Shown here in pieces: positions 17,759-27,700 of a DNA stretch of 64,000 nucleotides. A program made the translations under genes and the position numbers. Positions within the stretch are counted from its first letter, which is position 1. Each line of letters opens with the position of its first letter. Source of the DNA: an uncultured Polaribacter sp. (lineage in GTDB: Bacteria; Bacteroidota; Bacteroidia; Flavobacteriales; Flavobacteriaceae). Below the pieces are notes generated by a model that worked only from the letters and a program-made list of their open reading frames with translations, had not been told where the DNA came from and did no database searches. The DNA lies in NCBI RefSeq assembly GCF_947497125.1, contig NZ_CANMFI010000001.1, forward strand, positions 496,001 to 560,000, written 5' to 3'.

Positions 17759-17828
17759 TTATTTATAATTTATAAGGGGTTCAATTAATTTTACAATTAC
17801 CACCTAAAAAGGTATATTTATTGATTTA

Positions 17829-17836
17829 CAAAGATA
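17829..17836 (-). promoter_or_regulatory. Candidate -7 element for msrA
   Basis: TATCTTTG on the minus strand, 70 nt upstream of the msrA ATG. No well-spaced -33 element is seen. Confidence 0.4.
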
Positions 17837-17898
17837 GTCGTATGAAATGGCTATTATTTACAAGTTGTTTACAACTTTCACCTTTTGTTAAGAAACCT

Positions 17899-17931
17899 TT
17901 TTGCTTAAAACCTTTTAGATAGCTATTTTTG
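17899..17931 (+). promoter_or_regulatory. Good Bacteroidota promoter for dnaX
   Basis: TTTTG (17899-17903), a 20-bp spacer and TATTTTTG (17924-17931) match the -33/-7 consensus and spacing well. The expected leader to the dnaX ATG is about 100 nt. Confidence 0.6.
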
Positions 17932-18034
17932 TTAAACAATTGGATAAATAAATTTATCTCTTTTGAGTGCCATCGAAAATCTATTATAGTTATCGTCGGT
18001 TCTTAATCAAAATTTTATAATACTAAATATTTTA

Positions 18035-19729
18035 ATGGAGCATTTTATAGTATCAGCACGTAAATATCGTCCTCAAAATTTCGAGGATGTTGTTGGGCAA
18101 CAAGCCATAACAAATACGTTATTAAAATCTATAGAAAACAACCATTTAGCACAAGCACTATTGTTTACTGGGCCAAGAGGTGTTGGAAAAACATCTTGTG
18201 CAAGAATACTAGCAAAAAAAATAAATCAACAAGATGCAGAAATTGCTGCTGATGAAGATTTTGCTTTTAATATTTTTGAACTAGATGCTGCCTCTAATAA
18301 TTCTGTTGATGATATTAGAAGTTTAACAGAACAGGTTCGCATACCTCCGCAAACGGGTAAATATAAAGTGTATATTATTGATGAGGTACACATGTTATCT
18401 CAAGCGGCTTTTAATGCTTTTTTAAAGACATTAGAAGAACCACCTGCACATGCAATTTTTATATTAGCAACAACAGAGAAACATAAGATTATTCCTACAA
18501 TTTTATCGAGATGTCAAATTTTTGATTTTAAACGTATCGGTGTTTTAGATGCTAAAAATTATTTAAAAGTAATTTGCGAAAAAGAAGAGATTACGGCAGA
18601 AGATGATGCCCTGCATATTATTGCTCAAAAAGCAGATGGCGCAATGAGAGATGCACTTTCTATTTTTGACAGAGTTGTTTCTTTTTCTGGAAAAAACTTA
18701 ACAAGAGAAGCGGTTACCGAAAACTTAAACGTTTTAGACTACGAAACGTATTTTAATATGACTGATTTGGTTATAGAAAATAAAATACCTCAAGTTTTAA
18801 ATGCTTTTAACACCATTCTATCAAAAGGATTTGAAGGTCACCATTTTATAAACGGATTGGCAAGTCATTTTAGAGATTTACTAGTCGCTAAAGATAAGGC
18901 TACTTTAAATTTATTAGAAGTGGGCGATGCTGCTAAGAAAAAATATCTAGCACAGGCTACAAAAGCAACCATTCCTTTTTTAATGCAAGCCATAAACAAA
19001 GCTAACGATTGCGATTTAAATTTTAAAACGAGTAAAAACCAGCGATTACTTGTAGAATTAACTCTAATGCAAATTGCCTCTATCACTTTTGATGGAGAAA
19101 AAAAAAAGAGCAATAACTACATAATTCCCGCTACTTTCTTTCAATCTCTGTCTCCCGCTAAAAAATTAAAAGATGAGGTAAAATCGATTGAGAAAAAAGA
19201 TATAAAAATTACAGCTTTAAAAACTCAAGTACCACCTCCATCATTAAAAAGTCCTGTTTTAAAAAGTGCTCAAAGAAGAACTTCTTCTTTATCCTTAAAG
19301 AGTATTCATCAGAAAAAAGAAGAAAAAAAAATAACTTCTGAAGAAAATTTTGACAACCATCCTAAAGATATATTTACAGAACAAACCCTTCAGGATTATT
19401 GGAAAAAATATATTGCTATTTTAAATGAAAAAGGAGAACGAAGTATGGCGTCTATTGTTGGCACAGATGTTCCGCTACTAAAAGATAATTTTAAAATTAC
19501 TTTTACCGTACCAAATAAATTAATGAAAGATCAGTTTAAAAAAGGGAGACCTAAAATTTTAAACTATTTAAGAAAAGAATTAAATAATTATGGTATTTCT
19601 ATTGAAGTTATCTTAAATGAAACTGTAGAAAAAAAGTTTGCATACACACCTCAAGAAAAGTACAATAAGTTAAAAGAAAAAAACCCTCTTTTAGACAAAT
19701 TAAAGCATTCTTTTGAGTTGGATTTATAA
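18035..19729 (+). CDS. dnaX: DNA polymerase III subunit gamma/tau
   Basis: 564 aa clamp-loader ATPase. Walker A (GPRGVGKTSCAR, residues 46-57), Walker B (DEVHML, near 117) and sensor/SRC motif (ILSRCQIF, near 159) are intact. Between Walker A and the LDAASNNSVDD segment, where most DnaX proteins carry a four-Cys zinc module, this protein has only an acidic linker with no Cys. The region after about residue 380 is Lys/Ser-rich and looks disordered, followed by a C-terminal tau-like domain. The gene converges on the antiporter gene with only 5 nt between the stops and no obvious terminator. Confidence 0.95.
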   Translation: MEHFIVSARKYRPQNFEDVVGQQAITNTLLKSIENNHLAQALLFTGPRGVGKTSCARILAKKINQQDAEIAADEDFAFNIFELDAASNNSVDDIRSLTEQVRIPPQTGKYKVYIIDEVHMLSQAAFNAFLKTLEEPPAHAIFILATTEKHKIIPTILSRCQIFDFKRIGVLDAKNYLKVICEKEEITAEDDALHIIAQKADGAMRDALSIFDRVVSFSGKNLTREAVTENLNVLDYETYFNMTDLVIENKIPQVLNAFNTILSKGFEGHHFINGLASHFRDLLVAKDKATLNLLEVGDAAKKKYLAQATKATIPFLMQAINKANDCDLNFKTSKNQRLLVELTLMQIASITFDGEKKKSNNYIIPATFFQSLSPAKKLKDEVKSIEKKDIKITALKTQVPPPSLKSPVLKSAQRRTSSLSLKSIHQKKEEKKITSEENFDNHPKDIFTEQTLQDYWKKYIAILNEKGERSMASIVGTDVPLLKDNFKITFTVPNKLMKDQFKKGRPKILNYLRKELNNYGISIEVILNETVEKKFAYTPQEKYNKLKEKNPLLDKLKHSFELDL

Positions 19730-19734
19730 GCCCA

Positions 19735-21564
19735 CTACTCCATTTTTAGTTTTTTTCCTAAATAAGAAAGCGTTAAATTTTCTTTAGTCTCTTTGGTTTT
19801 TTCAAACTCTGGTATTAAATAAATTCCTTTTCCTTTTTCTATAAATAATGGTATCGATTTTTCTTCTTTAGAAAGTAAAAACAACACATTATTATAAGCA
19901 GCTTCATCCTTAATTTCAACCTCCATAATCTCAGGATTTTCTCTGTACGCCTCACTTAAATTAATATAATCATCATTAGGTGTAAAAAAGTGTTGTCTTT
20001 CTTGTGTAGAAGCATCTAAGATCTCTTTTGAAGAAGCCAATTTGTAAGAACCATGTTCTCCAAAAGCCTTTGAAAATCTATTTAATGCATACTTGTTTAC
20101 CATATCACTACCGGTTATAGCAATTAAATAACCAACATCATTCAACTCTATATTGTCCGTTAAATCTTCATCGTAAATATCTACTTTTAAAGCTTCTAAA
20201 TCGTTCTTTTTAGCTTGTTCTATAAAATTGTGATTAGAATCTATTAGAATGATACGTTTTCCTTTCTCCCTTAAATAATTTGCAATAATTCTTGCAGGAT
20301 CAGAAGCACCAACAAACAAAATAGCGTCTGAGCTTTTTAAGAAAACACCTACCATTTTTGCAAACAATCTTGCTGTAGTTGCGTTTAAAAGCACGGTTCC
20401 TAAAACAATCATAAATACCAATGGTGTTATATATTCTGCACCTTCTACCCCTTGTTTTAAAAGCTTACTACCAAATAATGAAGCAATACCCGCCGCAACA
20501 ATACCTCTTGGACCTACCCAACTTATAAATAACTTTTCATTAAATTTTAACTTTGAATTGAATGTACTAATAAAAACTGCCAAAGGTCTAATTACAAAAA
20601 CTACAATGGCAAAAAGTGCCGCTGTTTTCCAGGTATACAACAACATTAAGTCTTCTATATTGATGTTTGCTGCTAGTAAAATAAATAAAATTGAAATCAA
20701 TAAAACACTAAGCGATTCTTTAAAATACAGTAATTCTTTTAAATTTTTTAAGTTACCATTACCTAAAACCATACCCATTACTACTACTGCCAATAAACCA
20801 GACTCATGTGCAAAAAGTTCAGATTCTACAAACACCAATAAAACCGTAGACAAAGAAACTACATTTAATAAATAATGCGGAATTAATTTTTTATTGATTG
20901 CATAAGCCAAAGCATGTGCAAACGTAAAACCAAAACTAGTACCGAATAGTAAAATTTTACCAAACTCCATTAAAGCTGTTTTGGTAAAGCCGCCGCCACC
21001 GCCAACACTAATAAATTCGAACACCAAAACCGCCACCAAAGCACCTATTGGATCTATTAAGATTCCTTCCCATTTTAAAACGGTAGAAACATCTTTCTTT
21101 AAAGGAATATTTCTAAGAATTGGTGTAATTACGGTGGGACCAGTAACAATAATTAGCCCTGCAAAAAGAAAAGAAATTTCCCAACCTAAATTAAAAACTT
21201 CATGAGCAACAATACCTGCACCAAAAAAAGTAATGGCAGAACCTACTGTAATTAGTTTTGTAATAACAGGTCCAACATTTTTAATTTCACTTCTTTTTAG
21301 GGTTAAACCACCTTCAAAAAGGATGATACTTATTGCCAAAGAAACAAAATAATACAAAGAATCTCCAGGAAATAAACCTTTGGTACCATTCCAGACGGGT
21401 TCTATCCATTTAGAACCATCTTCACTTAAATATGCAGCAGCAATTGGCCCAACTAAAAGTCCAATTAATATTAATGGTAAGATTGCCGGAATTTTAAATT
21501 TCCAAGCAACCCATTGTGCCAATATTCCTAAAATAATAATTCCTGCAAGTTCTAACATAGTCAC
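19735..21564 (-). CDS. CPA-type Na+(K+)/H+ antiporter with C-terminal RCK domain
   Basis: 609 aa. About twelve membrane helices cover residues 5-400, with the family's acidic ion-binding region (WEGILIDPIGALVAV, near residues 164-178) and an ISWVGPRGIVAAGIASLF segment (near 347-364) typical of NhaP-like CPA1 proteins. After the membrane part, a Rossmann RCK_N/TrkA-N domain (AILFVGASDPARIIANYL, near residue 413) runs to about 530, with a short C-terminal regulatory stretch. It probably exchanges Na+ or K+ for protons in response to nucleotide. The ion cannot be fixed from sequence. An alternative start is Met3. Confidence 0.9.
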   Translation of the reverse strand: MTMLELAGIIILGILAQWVAWKFKIPAILPLILIGLLVGPIAAAYLSEDGSKWIEPVWNGTKGLFPGDSLYYFVSLAISIILFEGGLTLKRSEIKNVGPVITKLITVGSAITFFGAGIVAHEVFNLGWEISFLFAGLIIVTGPTVITPILRNIPLKKDVSTVLKWEGILIDPIGALVAVLVFEFISVGGGGGFTKTALMEFGKILLFGTSFGFTFAHALAYAINKKLIPHYLLNVVSLSTVLLVFVESELFAHESGLLAVVVMGMVLGNGNLKNLKELLYFKESLSVLLISILFILLAANINIEDLMLLYTWKTAALFAIVVFVIRPLAVFISTFNSKLKFNEKLFISWVGPRGIVAAGIASLFGSKLLKQGVEGAEYITPLVFMIVLGTVLLNATTARLFAKMVGVFLKSSDAILFVGASDPARIIANYLREKGKRIILIDSNHNFIEQAKKNDLEALKVDIYDEDLTDNIELNDVGYLIAITGSDMVNKYALNRFSKAFGEHGSYKLASSKEILDASTQERQHFFTPNDDYINLSEAYRENPEIMEVEIKDEAAYNNVLFLLSKEEKSIPLFIEKGKGIYLIPEFEKTKETKENLTLSYLGKKLKME

Positions 21565-21631
21565 TTTTTAAATCTTTGGGGAAGTTATAAAAAAATAAGA
21601 AAACAGTACTATTCTTCTTCAAAATAATGCC

Positions 21632-21639
21632 TAATTTTG
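21632..21639 (+). promoter_or_regulatory. Candidate -7 element for miaE
   Basis: TAATTTTG matches TAnnTTTG and ends 22 nt before the ATG at 21662. Confidence 0.5.
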
Positions 21640-21661
21640 TAGAAATTTAGGAAACTTTACA

Positions 21662-22243
21662 ATGTTAGGATTACAATTTGAAACCGAAACTTCTTGGGCA
21701 GAAATTGCCAAAGTAAATTTAGAGCAAATATTAACAGATCATGCTTTTTTAGAACAAAAAGCAGCATCTAATGCCGTGTCTATTATTATCAATTATTCTG
21801 AAGAAACAGCGTTGGTAAAAGAAATGAGCAATATTGCCATTGAAGAAATGCAACATTTTAAAATGGTTCACCTACTAATGGTAAAGCGCGGAATGGTTTT
21901 AGGGCGTGAACAAAAAAATGATTATGCCATTCGTCTGCAAAAGTTTTTTAAGAAAACTGGTGATAGAACAGATGCATTGGTGCAACGTTTATTAATTGCC
22001 GCTTTAATTGAAGCAAGAAGTTGTGAACGTTTTAAAGTATTTTCTGAAAATATGGAAGATGAAGAATTGTCTAAATTTTATAAAAATTTAATGATTTCTG
22101 AAGCAGGCCATTATACTACTTTCTTAAAATTTGCCCGCGAATACCAAGATCGAGAAATTGTAGATCAAAAATGGAATGCTTTGCTTGCTTTTGAAGCTGA
22201 AATGATGCGAGAACGTGGTCATTTAGCTAAAATTCATGGATAA
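21662..22243 (+). CDS. miaE: tRNA-(ms2io6A)-hydroxylase MiaE
   Basis: 193 aa, the usual length of this four-helix diiron protein. Ligand motifs are visible: FLEQKAAS (Glu near residue 31), EEMQHFKMVH (ExxH near 60-63), IEARSCERF (Glu near 118) and SEAGHYTTF (ExxH near 150-153). The enzyme hydroxylates the isopentenyl group of ms2i6A37 in tRNAs using O2. A DUF4268 gene follows 44 nt later, probably in the same transcript. MiaE is common in Flavobacteriaceae. Confidence 0.93.
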   Translation: MLGLQFETETSWAEIAKVNLEQILTDHAFLEQKAASNAVSIIINYSEETALVKEMSNIAIEEMQHFKMVHLLMVKRGMVLGREQKNDYAIRLQKFFKKTGDRTDALVQRLLIAALIEARSCERFKVFSENMEDEELSKFYKNLMISEAGHYTTFLKFAREYQDREIVDQKWNALLAFEAEMMRERGHLAKIHG

Positions 22244-22287
22244 TTGATAGTGGTTTGTAAAACTAAAAAAAGAACTAATTTAAAATT

Positions 22288-22719
22288 ATGTTTTCTAAAG
22301 AAGAAGCAGCTAAATTGCGAAAAGAATTTTGGACTAGTTTTGGAAAATCTTTTCCGAGAAAATGGCTACTATACAATACTAAAATAAAAGGAGTTGCTTT
22401 TAAATTTGTTGCAGATAGAAAAAAAGCAATGGTTTGTTTAGATATTGAAAACCCAGATGAATTGGTAAATCTATTGTATTATGACCAACTCCTTTCTTTA
22501 AAAACGATACTAGAAACCGACATCCCTGAAGTAATTTTTGATGATGAATACCTTTTAGAAAGTGGCAAAACAATTCACAGAATCTATGTGCCTTATCTTA
22601 ACAAATTTAGTGTTTACAATAAAAATTCTTGGAGAGACTGTTTTGAATTTTATGTAAAAGTTATGCCTAAGTTTGAACTGTTTTTTTATGAATATGAAGA
22701 TATTATTAAAAACATATAA
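22288..22719 (+). CDS. DUF4268 domain protein
   Basis: 143 aa. It resembles the DUF4268 family: short alpha/beta proteins starting with an (S/R)KEEAxxLRxEFWTxFG motif (here residues 3-19, KEEAAKLRKEFWTSFGK) and containing conserved Trp, Phe and Tyr residues. DUF4268 is sometimes found fused to restriction or nuclease-like proteins, but here it stands alone and a function cannot be stated. It follows miaE closely and is probably co-transcribed. Confidence 0.7.
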   Translation: MFSKEEAAKLRKEFWTSFGKSFPRKWLLYNTKIKGVAFKFVADRKKAMVCLDIENPDELVNLLYYDQLLSLKTILETDIPEVIFDDEYLLESGKTIHRIYVPYLNKFSVYNKNSWRDCFEFYVKVMPKFELFFYEYEDIIKNI

Positions 22720-22759
22720 TTTCTTAACAATCAACTACTACTTAACTCTCTTTATGCCT

Positions 22760-22870
22760 GCAAACTAGCACGCGTTAAGGATTGTAGCATTTGTTTGAGC
22801 TCTCCCGATTTTTCGGGAAGCGAGTGCGTAAAGCCTGACCACGCTTTTTTGCGTGGTAACGCCCAAAAAA
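22760..22870 (+). ncRNA. Structured intergenic element, candidate flavobacterial RNA or repeat
   Basis: The 300-nt gap between the DUF4268 gene and mnmE contains a GC-rich island. GCGTTA (22772-22777) pairs with TAACGC (22857-22862), closing a domain that holds CCCGA-TTTT-TCGGG (22804-22817) and a perfect CCACGC-TTTTTT-GCGTGG hairpin (22839-22856). The conserved-looking pieces GCGTTAAGGATTGTAGC and AAGCCTGACC resemble a dispersed element I remember from many Flavobacteriaceae genomes, possibly the Flavo-1 motif; I could not check this. Orientation is assumed from that memory. The rest of the gap, 22871-22990, shows nothing recognisable. Confidence 0.5.
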
Positions 22871-23007
22871 TATTTTAAATCTGGATGCTTAAAAGAATAG
22901 CTTGACTGATCTCTGTGACCCGTTTTAATGGTATTTAAATTCAAGTAAATTAGGTAATAAAAAGTTAATTTGAATGCATTTTTACACGAAGCAAAAAAAT
23001 GTTTGCG

Positions 23008-23015
23008 TATTTTTG
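23008..23015 (+). promoter_or_regulatory. Candidate -7 element placed for leaderless mnmE mRNA
   Basis: TATTTTTG matches TAnnTTTG and ends only 4 nt before the mnmE ATG (23020). Transcription would be expected to start at or within a nucleotide or two of the ATG. The element also overlaps the alternative start at 22999, which argues against that longer form. Confidence 0.5.
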
Positions 23016-23019
23016 CACC

Positions 23020-24414
23020 ATGATTAAAAATGATACAATTGTTGCGCTGGCAACTTCTTCTGGCGTTGGTGCTATTGCTGTAATTAGACTTTCTGGAGAC
23101 CATGCGATTGGTATTGTTGATACTTTTTTTAAATCTGTTAGAAAAGGAAAATCATTAAAAACACAGAAAACACATACCATACATTTAGGGCATATTGTTA
23201 AAGATGGTTCAATTATAGACGAAGTTTTGGTGTCGGTTTTTAAAAATCCGAATTCATATACTGGTGAAGATGTTGTTGAAATTTCTTGTCATGGATCTAG
23301 CTTTATTCAGCAAGAAATTATTCAGTTATTTCTTGAAAATGGTTGTAGAATGGCAGATAATGGCGAGTTTACCATGCGTGCGTTTTTAAACGGAAAAATG
23401 GATTTGAGCCAGGCTGAAGCTGTTGCTGATGTAATTGCATCTAATTCTGCGGCAAGTCATCAAATGGCAATTCAACAAATGCGCGGTGGTATAACCAACG
23501 AACTAAAAGAATTGCGTGTACAATTGCTAGATTTTGCTGCTTTAATTGAGCTAGAACTCGACTTTTCTGGTGAAGATGTTGAATTTGCTGACAGAACAAA
23601 ATTTATAGAGTTGGTTTCTAAAATTAGCTTTGTTTTAAAACGATTGATCGATTCTTTTGCTTTTGGAAATGCGATGAAAAATGGAATTCCGGTTGCCATT
23701 ATTGGAGAGCCAAACGTTGGAAAATCTACTTTATTAAATACACTTTTAAATGAAGAGAAAGCCATTGTTTCTGATATTGCTGGTACCACACGCGATGCCA
23801 TTGAAGATGAAATGATTATTGATGGCGTAGCTTTTAGATTTATTGATACTGCAGGAATTAGAGAAACTGAAGATGTTGTAGAAAGTATCGGAATTAAAAA
23901 AGCATATGAAAAAGCAGAAAATGCGCAACTGATTATTTTCTTAATAGACGCCAATAAATTTTCGTACGCTAGTGAAGATTTTATCGAAGAAATTAAAACA
24001 ATTAAAGAACGTTTTCCTAACAAACGTTTGTTAGTTATTGCTAATAAAACAGACACCATTAGTTGTCATGATTTGGCTGTCTTACAGTCTGAAATTGAAC
24101 CCTTAATTTTACTTTCTGCAAAGCAAAAAACAGGTATTGAAGAATTAAAAGCGGAATTAACTGCTTTGGTAAATATTGGTGCTTTAAGTAATAACGAAAC
24201 TATTGTTACCAATTCACGTCATTTTGAAGCTTTAAATAATGCCTTACAAGCAATTAATTCTGTTAAAGAAGGGATTGATTTAGAAATTTCTACCGATTTA
24301 TTTTCTATTGATATTAGAGAATGTCTTCGCCATTTAGGAAATATTACCGGAGAATATGATGTTGACAAAGACATACTTGGACACATATTTGGTAATTTTT
24401 GTATTGGGAAGTAA
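23020..24414 (+). CDS. mnmE: tRNA modification GTPase MnmE
   Basis: 464 aa from the ATG at 23020 (MIKNDTIVALATSSGVGAIA). MnmE acts with MnmG to place the cmnm5 group on U34 of tRNAs. The N-terminal folate-binding domain, the G domain with G1 (GEPNVGKST, near residue 229), G3 (DTAGIRETED), G4 (NKTD) and the C-terminal CIGK with its reactive Cys are all present. The ATG at 22999 adds only seven residues that lie inside a promoter-like sequence. The last 18 bp of the gene are a known integration target in other bacteria, and an accessory block follows. Confidence 0.96.
   Translation: MIKNDTIVALATSSGVGAIAVIRLSGDHAIGIVDTFFKSVRKGKSLKTQKTHTIHLGHIVKDGSIIDEVLVSVFKNPNSYTGEDVVEISCHGSSFIQQEIIQLFLENGCRMADNGEFTMRAFLNGKMDLSQAEAVADVIASNSAASHQMAIQQMRGGITNELKELRVQLLDFAALIELELDFSGEDVEFADRTKFIELVSKISFVLKRLIDSFAFGNAMKNGIPVAIIGEPNVGKSTLLNTLLNEEKAIVSDIAGTTRDAIEDEMIIDGVAFRFIDTAGIRETEDVVESIGIKKAYEKAENAQLIIFLIDANKFSYASEDFIEEIKTIKERFPNKRLLVIANKTDTISCHDLAVLQSEIEPLILLSAKQKTGIEELKAELTALVNIGALSNNETIVTNSRHFEALNNALQAINSVKEGIDLEISTDLFSIDIRECLRHLGNITGEYDVDKDILGHIFGNFCIGK
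24397..24414 (+). other. mnmE 3' end, possible attachment core
   Basis: The last 18 bp of mnmE (TTTTGTATTGGGAAGTAA) closely resemble, from memory, the 18-bp attachment core used by SGI1-type islands at the 3' end of trmE/mnmE. A degenerate copy (14 of 18 positions) lies at 30630-30647, on the far side of the McrBC-Fic block. No integrase is present in the window, so this is suggestive only. Confidence 0.3.
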
Positions 24415-24460
24415 TAAAGTAAAATAAAGGAAGTCAAAAGAAAACAAAAGTCTTTAAATC

Positions 24461-24481
24461 AGTATTTTAAAACAAAATACT
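24461..24481 (+). terminator. Stem-loop after mnmE, weak terminator candidate
   Basis: Perfect 8-bp arms AGTATTTT and AAAATACT surround AAAAC, 47 nt past the mnmE stop. T-rich sequence follows only after TTGAGG, so termination efficiency is uncertain. The wider region 24417-24511 is an imperfect palindrome (AAAGTAAA on the left, TTTACTTT on the right). Confidence 0.35.
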
Positions 24482-24514
24482 TTGAGGTTCTTTTCTTTTA
24501 ATTTACTTTTATAG

Positions 24515-24718
24515 GATAATTATGGACACCAGAATCCACCTCAAAATAGATTTTTTAATAGAGGTGTAATTAAGGTTGTACTTTGTAATAATTCTGAAAA
24601 CGATTCTTTATATTACAATTTTAAATACACAGGTAAAAATTGGAAATCAATTGAACCTGATACTTTTGACCTGATAAATAATTTTGATGAAATTAAGAAC
24701 GGTAAAATTAAGGATTGA
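24515..24718 (+). pseudogene. Orphan coding remnant without a start codon
   Basis: Between mnmE and the McrB-like gene one frame is open for 67 codons from a TAG at 24512 to the TGA at 24716. Its residue composition is protein-like (for example YYNFKYTGKNWKSIEPDTF and INNFDEIKNGKIKD) but it has no ATG, GTG or TTG near its beginning. I read it as the 3' end of a lost gene. I do not recognise the family. It ends 14 nt before the McrB start. Confidence 0.4.
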
Positions 24719-24731
24719 TTTAAAAAAGAAA

Positions 24732-27700
24732 ATGAAAGAAATAGAAATTATAAAACAGAAAGCAAGTTTCTTAAACAATTTAAGTAATAATGAAGATAAG
24801 CTTTTTGAATATATTAATAAAAATAAAGAAAATTTAGATGAAGTTATAATTCAGTATAAACCAGAACGTGAATTTAGACCTGTAAATACTTTACGTTTTT
24901 TAATTGCAAACGAATTAAAAAAAGGTAATACTGTAACTAAAATAGTAGTAAAAGAACTAAAAAAAGCAATAGAAAATAGAAATGTTTCAGCATATTTTAA
25001 TTTAACGGAATCAGTAAAGCAAAGCATGGATAACTATAAGGATAGTAAAAGTGGTATGTTTCCTAACTGGAGTCATACCTTTAAAATATTATTCCCTTTT
25101 ATTCATAATTCATCAGAAAACAATAAAGTAAAAACATTACTTAATCAATTAGCAGATGAAATAATTAATACTAATAATTTAGAAAATGTTACAAAACATA
25201 TAGTCAGTTTTCAAGGCTCTCAAAATTATGGTTCTGATAATGTTTGGGTTGCCATTATACCTAAATCATCGCCAAGCGTTCAATATGCATATCAACAATT
25301 TTTTATTGTAAATAAAGACGGACTATCTGGTGGTATTCACAAAGGACACAACCTTATAGAACAACAATTTGATGATCAAAATTTTAGCTTTAACATTTGG
25401 GAAGATTATCTAGAGCATTCAATGCAGATAAAAGAAGAATGGTCTCAATTAAACTCTGAAATAAATTTCATTTTTATAAAAGACGAAAAAGAGTTTGAAA
25501 AAACGATTCGAAAATTAAACCCTACTGCATTAATAAATTATTTTAACATACTAGATAAATTAAAAGAAGACCTAGATATACAAGACGAAGAAAAATTAGT
25601 CTTTAGTATAGCAAAAAACCGTTTAAGTTTTCAAATAGGAAAACGGTATTGCTTAAATTTAAATAAAGAAACTTTTGACTATATATCTAATAAAGATTCA
25701 GTAACTGTTAATGGTAAAAGAGAAGTTTTTTCTGGTGAAGAAATAGCTTACTTGTACAATGACCGAAAGTTTGAAGAAGTTATAGATAATTTAGAAGAAA
25801 TAAAATTTGCAGTAGAAAATGAAATTGAAAGAGACAATCATGCACTAGCAAAAATTTATGATAATTCTGCCTTTAGAAAAGCTTTATTTGATAAAGAGTA
25901 TCGCAAAAAATTTATCAAAAAAAAAGAATTAAAGATGAGTAATAAAAAATATTGGGCTTTAGGATTTAATTCTAACTCAGAAAGGTTAGAAACTTTTAAA
26001 AAGGAAAGTTACTGGCAAGCTATAGATTATACTAAAGGCGATACAAGAAAGGCTGCAATAAGAGCAAGAAAACTATTTAAAGAAATTCAATCTGGCGATT
26101 ATATTATAATAAAAGGTTATGGCGGATCTCATGATTTAGTAATTCATTATAAAGCCGAAGTTCTATCAAAAGATAATGAAACAGAACGTTTAGAATTAAA
26201 AAAAATAGACGGATCTCTATATAAAGGAAAAGCACCTAGAGGAAATGGAGCTGGTAATTGGCATGAAACAATACTTTTAGTTAAGCGTGAAGAAGACATC
26301 AAATTATTATTTGGACAGGAAATGGAAAATGTTAAAAAAGAATTTATCAATTGGTTAATCAGTAAACCTAAATCAAACTATTTTAATAATGATGAAGAAA
26401 CCTTAAATAGATATTTAGATACTTATAACACCTATTTTGAAATTGATCTTTTTGAAGCATCTAAATTAAACTATAAAACCATTATTGAAACGATCGATAA
26501 AGTAGCTTATCAAGATGAAAAAAGTGCTTTTTTTAAATTTAGTGATGGAGAAAGTACGCATAGACCTAGAGCTATTTTAGGGAAAACAAATTATTATCAA
26601 TTTTTAGAATATAAATTTAATACGTCGCAAGTGACTAGTAGTAAAACTAAATTAAACAAAGCGCCTATAAATCAAATACTTTTCGGCCCTCCAGGTACTG
26701 GAAAAACTTACGCAACTATATCTAAAGCTGTTGGCATTGCAAATCCTAGTTTTAACTTAAATCAAGATCGTGCAAAAATTAAAAGTGAATACAAAAGATT
26801 AGTTGATTTAAATCAAATTGTATTTACAACATTTCATCAGTCTATGAGTTATGAAGAATTTGTAGAAGGTATTAAACCACAAACAAAAGATGATATAGTA
26901 ACGTATGACATTGAAGAAGGAATCTTTAAAAAAATATGTGCAGACGCAGAACTTTATAGCACAGACAAAGTCGCTTCTGTTTCTGAAAGGGTAGATTTAG
27001 ATAAAAGAATAAAGAAATTAAGAGATGAGTTAGAGCAGTCTGAAAATTCAGAGATTGAAATTGCAATGACAAAAACTTCGTATCATATTACATCAATAAC
27101 AGAAAAGCATATTAAGTTTAGAAAAGCCTCTGGAGGTACAGGTCATGATTTAGTAATTGATACTTTAAAAGACTTAGCACTTGGCGAAAGAGATATTATT
27201 GGAGGTTTAAGGCCTTATTACGATTACTTAATTCAGTATTTAAACATCTATAACATAACTGACGAAATCATTGAAGAAAATAAGCCTTTTGTTTTAATAA
27301 TAGATGAAATAAATAGAGGAAATGTCTCTCAAATATTTGGAGAACTTATTACTTTAATAGAAAAAGATAAGCGTTTAGGAGAAGATGAAGCTTTAAAAGT
27401 AAAATTACCATATAGTAAAACTAAATTTGGAGTCCCCCAAAACCTTTATATTATTGGCACAATGAATACTGCTGATAGAAGTATCGAAGCTTTAGATACG
27501 GCATTAAGAAGACGTTTTGTTTTTGAAGAGACACCTCCAAAACCAAGTTTATTGAAAACAGTTGGAAAATCTGGAGAACGAAAAGGTATTATAACTTTAA
27601 AAGATAATAATACTGTTGACTTAGAAACCTTACTTACCACAATTAATAATCGTATTGAAAAACTAATTGATAAAGATCATAAAATAGGGCACTCATACTT

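Noticed and set aside
22765..23103. 112-codon minus-strand frame across the structured element and the mnmE start
   Set aside because: It covers a palindromic RNA-like element and overlaps the mnmE start; no family resemblance.
23472..24059. 195-codon minus-strand frame inside mnmE
   Set aside because: It is fully antisense to the conserved mnmE G domain and Ser-rich without family features.
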